DNA of 12,460 nt from CAYNYF01 sp964401385 (GTDB lineage Bacteria; Planctomycetota; Phycisphaerae; SM23-33), in NCBI GenBank assembly GCA_964401385.1, contig CAYNYF010000104.1:1-12460 (forward strand), read 5' to 3'. Below, piece after piece: positions 10,608 to 12,460 of the stretch (positions are counted from its first letter, which is position 1; every line of letters starts with the position of its first letter). Under the pieces are notes generated by a model. It made no database searches. It was not told the DNA's origin and worked only from the letters and a program-made list of their open reading frames with translations. The translations under genes were made by a program, and so were the position numbers.

Positions 10608-11717
10608 CTACGGCAGGATCCTTACCCTGCTCCAGCCCTCGTAGAGCATGAAGAAAAGCTGCTCCATGTCATCATCGACCAGGCGGATGCAGCCCATGGA
10701 GGCTGCCTTTCCAATGCTTGCCGGGTCGTTCGTGTCGTGGATGCCGTAACCGTCGCGCTTCGTGTACGGGTTGGGTTTCACTCCCTCCAGGCTGATCCAG
10801 TAGCCCTTCTTGCCCAGCGGATACCGCGGGTCGGTCGGACGGATCGGCCCCCGCGGCAGGTTGCTGGAAGAGGGCGGCGTCCACTCGGGCTTGATAGTCT
10901 TGCCGCCGACGGCGACCCGCCACGGCCCCACGGGCGTGGCCCCGTCCTTGCCGATGCCCACCCGCAGCCGCCGGACGAAAATCATCCGGCCGGTCTCGGC
11001 CTCTTCCAAGTACACGTCCAAAGTGAAGCGGCTCTTGGAAACCACGGCGTGGAACGGACCGTACAGGACCTTCAGTTTCCGGTTGATCTGGATCTTTCTG
11101 GCGTCGGCAATGCCGTTGATCTTCAGGATCAGTTGCGTCGGCACGCGAAGCTTCAACGCGCGCTCGACCTTTACCAGGACCTCGCCGGCCTTGATCGTGT
11201 ACCAGCCCGTGCAGGGATCGTCCGGCAGCACCTCGCGGGAAAACAGGGTCTTGTTCGCCAGCTCGACTAGTTTGGCCCGGACAGCGTCGGCCTGTTGCGG
11301 TTCAAGGGCCCCGGTGTTGAGCGCGTCGGCCAGAGCGGCGCGGGCCGCAACGAGCTGATTTTCAGAAGCCCGGCTCAGGCCCTTTTCCAGCAGCGTGGCG
11401 GCGCGGGCGCGGTCCGCCGGCGTAATTGGCGGCGCCGTCGGCATCGTCGCGGCGGATGAGCCCCGTGACAATGCCCGGCCCCCGGGCGGGAGCCGGTCGG
11501 CCGGGCGGGCCTGCTTGGCGGGTCCGCCGGCGCTCGGACGCCGATCGCTGCCGGGGGAAGGGGGCGTTCCGCCGCGATCGTTGCGGGAAAGCTCCTGCGA
11601 GCCGCCCTCCGTTCGCACCCGCACCTGGCCGTACCAATTCTTGACCCAAATGGCGACCAGGACGATTACAGCGACGGCGACGATGAAAAACAAAAAGCGG
11701 ACTTGAGACCTGCTCAC
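10608..11717 (-). CDS. Membrane-anchored LysM L,D-transpeptidase (YkuD)
   Basis: Cell-envelope enzyme of 369 aa. It has one N-terminal transmembrane segment (about 8-25), a Gly/Pro/Arg-rich linker to about residue 80, a helical stretch resembling a TPR pair (about 92-150), a LysM peptidoglycan-binding module (about 172-218, starting YTIKAGE), and a C-terminal YkuD catalytic domain (about 225-369). The active site is intact: YGIHDT (H327) and ASMGCIRL (C343, R345). The family makes 3-3 peptide cross-links or attaches proteins to peptidoglycan. The GTG start at 11717 has GGGAG about six bases upstream, inside the end of the upstream gene, whose stop is only two bases away, so translation is probably coupled. 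Which L,D-transpeptidase reaction it performs cannot be told. Confidence 0.92.
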   Translation of the reverse strand: MSRSQVRFLFFIVAVAVIVLVAIWVKNWYGQVRVRTEGGSQELSRNDRGGTPPSPGSDRRPSAGGPAKQARPADRLPPGGRALSRGSSAATMPTAPPITPADRARAATLLEKGLSRASENQLVAARAALADALNTGALEPQQADAVRAKLVELANKTLFSREVLPDDPCTGWYTIKAGEVLVKVERALKLRVPTQLILKINGIADARKIQINRKLKVLYGPFHAVVSKSRFTLDVYLEEAETGRMIFVRRLRVGIGKDGATPVGPWRVAVGGKTIKPEWTPPSSSNLPRGPIRPTDPRYPLGKKGYWISLEGVKPNPYTKRDGYGIHDTNDPASIGKAASMGCIRLVDDDMEQLFFMLYEGWSRVRILP

Positions 11718-11719
11718 AA

Positions 11720-12322
11720 CTATCTCCCGGCATCCTTGCCCTTCTCGACTGAATCAGACGGCCCGAAGCGCAGAATCTCTTCGTCCGTCACCAGCACGCC
11801 TACCGGCACATCGTCTTCCTGCACCGGGACCTCCTCGATCAATTGTTCCTGGAACGCCAGCCCGGCAGCGACGCCTCGAAATCCCCGCTGGGCCAGGAAC
11901 CGATCGTAAAAGCCCGCCCCGCGCCCGAGGCGATTGCCCCGCCGGTCGAACGCCAGCGCCGGCACCACGACCAGGTCCAGCATCTCCACGGGCACCGGCT
12001 CTCCCCCCGCCGGCTCGCGCAGCCCGCGGCCGGTCGTCACCACGTCCGTCTCCAGCGAGCGGATCTCAATCGGGATCATGTGCCGCTGGTCCCAGGAGAC
12101 CTTCGGGGCGGCGATTCTCTTCTGCTGCTGCCAGGCCCGCAGGGCGATCGGGGCCAGGTCCACCTCATCCGGCAGGGGAAGGTAGATCATGATCGCCTCG
12201 GCCCGCCCGAACTCCGGCTGGGCGATCAGCCGGCGACAGGCGGCCATGCTCTTGGCGTGGGCCACCGCCGGAACCATACCCGCCAGCCTCTGGCGAACCA
12301 TCTTTCGCAGGCTCTTCTTCAC
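11720..12322 (-). CDS. 5-Formyltetrahydrofolate cyclo-ligase
   Basis: Cytoplasmic enzyme that converts 5-formyl-THF to 5,10-methenyl-THF with ATP, returning stored folate to one-carbon metabolism. About 200 aa, normal for the family. Marks are the N-terminal KKSLRKMVRQRL helix, IYLPLPDEVD (46-55), the Lys-containing IAAPKV (70-75), and the family signature DRRGNRLGRGAGFYDRFL (126-143). The first in-frame start is GTG 12322, which keeps the usual KKxLR N-terminus but has no clear Shine-Dalgarno sequence. ATG 12301 is the alternative. It is followed within two bases by the transpeptidase gene. The pairing of folate and cell-wall genes may be simple operon convenience. Confidence 0.92.
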   Translation of the reverse strand: MKKSLRKMVRQRLAGMVPAVAHAKSMAACRRLIAQPEFGRAEAIMIYLPLPDEVDLAPIALRAWQQQKRIAAPKVSWDQRHMIPIEIRSLETDVVTTGRGLREPAGGEPVPVEMLDLVVVPALAFDRRGNRLGRGAGFYDRFLAQRGFRGVAAGLAFQEQLIEEVPVQEDDVPVGVLVTDEEILRFGPSDSVEKGKDAGR

Positions 12323-12330
12323 GCCGATAT

Positions 12331-12342
12331 CAAAACGTTTTG
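12331..12342. promoter_or_regulatory. Perfect palindrome upstream of the cyclo-ligase gene
   Basis: CAAAACGTTTTG, a 12-bp perfect palindrome with a central CG, ends eight bases before the GTG start. It resembles the operator centre of LacI-type regulators, and its location suits an operator. Function inferred. Confidence 0.35.
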
Positions 12343-12365
12343 CCCGGCCGCTGGCAAGCCCAAAG

Positions 12366-12407
12366 GCCCGCGCCGCAGCCGATCACCCCGCCGCCGGCGG
12401 CGCGGGC
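12366..12407. repeat. Strong GC-rich inverted repeat
   Basis: GCCCGCGCCG (12366-12375) and CGGCGCGGGC (12398-12407) form a perfect 10-bp stem, with further GC-rich pairing possible in the loop. No T-tract follows on either strand. It may end transcription of a gene beyond the right edge or be a structured leader. From 12408 to the end I see no gene. Confidence 0.45.
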
Positions 12408-12460
12408 TAGAGCAATTTAAGAATGACATGTCGCATATCCACAGGACTGAAACCAGCCTT

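Overview
The window is GC-rich bacterial chromosome, densely coded, with no sign of phage, transposon or CRISPR sequence. The gene set suggests a Gram-negative bacterium: an LptD-type outer-membrane LPS assembly protein and a membrane-anchored L,D-transpeptidase (so an outer membrane and peptidoglycan), plus ordinary housekeeping genes. The unusual fused nucleoside-diphosphate-kinase-like protein, the architecture of the LptD-like protein and the sequence flavour point to the Planctomycetota, possibly Phycisphaerae. That placement is inference from protein character, not from a marker RNA.

Layout. Positions 1-338 hold no convincing gene but contain two stems that pair better as minus-strand RNA. 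Next come four minus-strand genes, transcribed right to left: a tandem NDK-like protein (6185-7375), a metallo-beta-lactamase-fold hydrolase (5427-6152), cimA for citramalate synthase (3352-4950) and valS for valyl-tRNA synthetase (339-3311). lptD (7683-10547) runs divergently on the plus strand from a good sigma70-type promoter. On the right, 5-formyltetrahydrofolate cyclo-ligase (11720-12322) and an L,D-transpeptidase (10608-11717) form a tight minus-strand pair convergent with lptD.

The most interesting part is the stretch of about 475 bp between the hydrolase gene and cimA. Read on the minus strand it holds, in order: a near-consensus promoter (TTGACG, 16 bp, TATAAT); a 33-codon leader ORF with a good ribosome-binding site and six consecutive codons for Ile-Val-Ile-Val-Ile-Val just before its stop; a 12-nt segment over that stop that can pair along its full length with the 5' arm of a downstream terminator; and an intrinsic terminator followed by seven T. 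This is the complete layout of a ribosome-mediated transcription attenuator that senses isoleucine and valine. It lies upstream of cimA, the entry to the threonine-independent isoleucine route, and valS, the enzyme that consumes valine for translation. The model is that shortage of charged tRNA-Ile or tRNA-Val stalls the leader ribosome, the antiterminator forms, and cimA-valS is transcribed. A 47-codon ORF of unknown function lies between the terminator and cimA.
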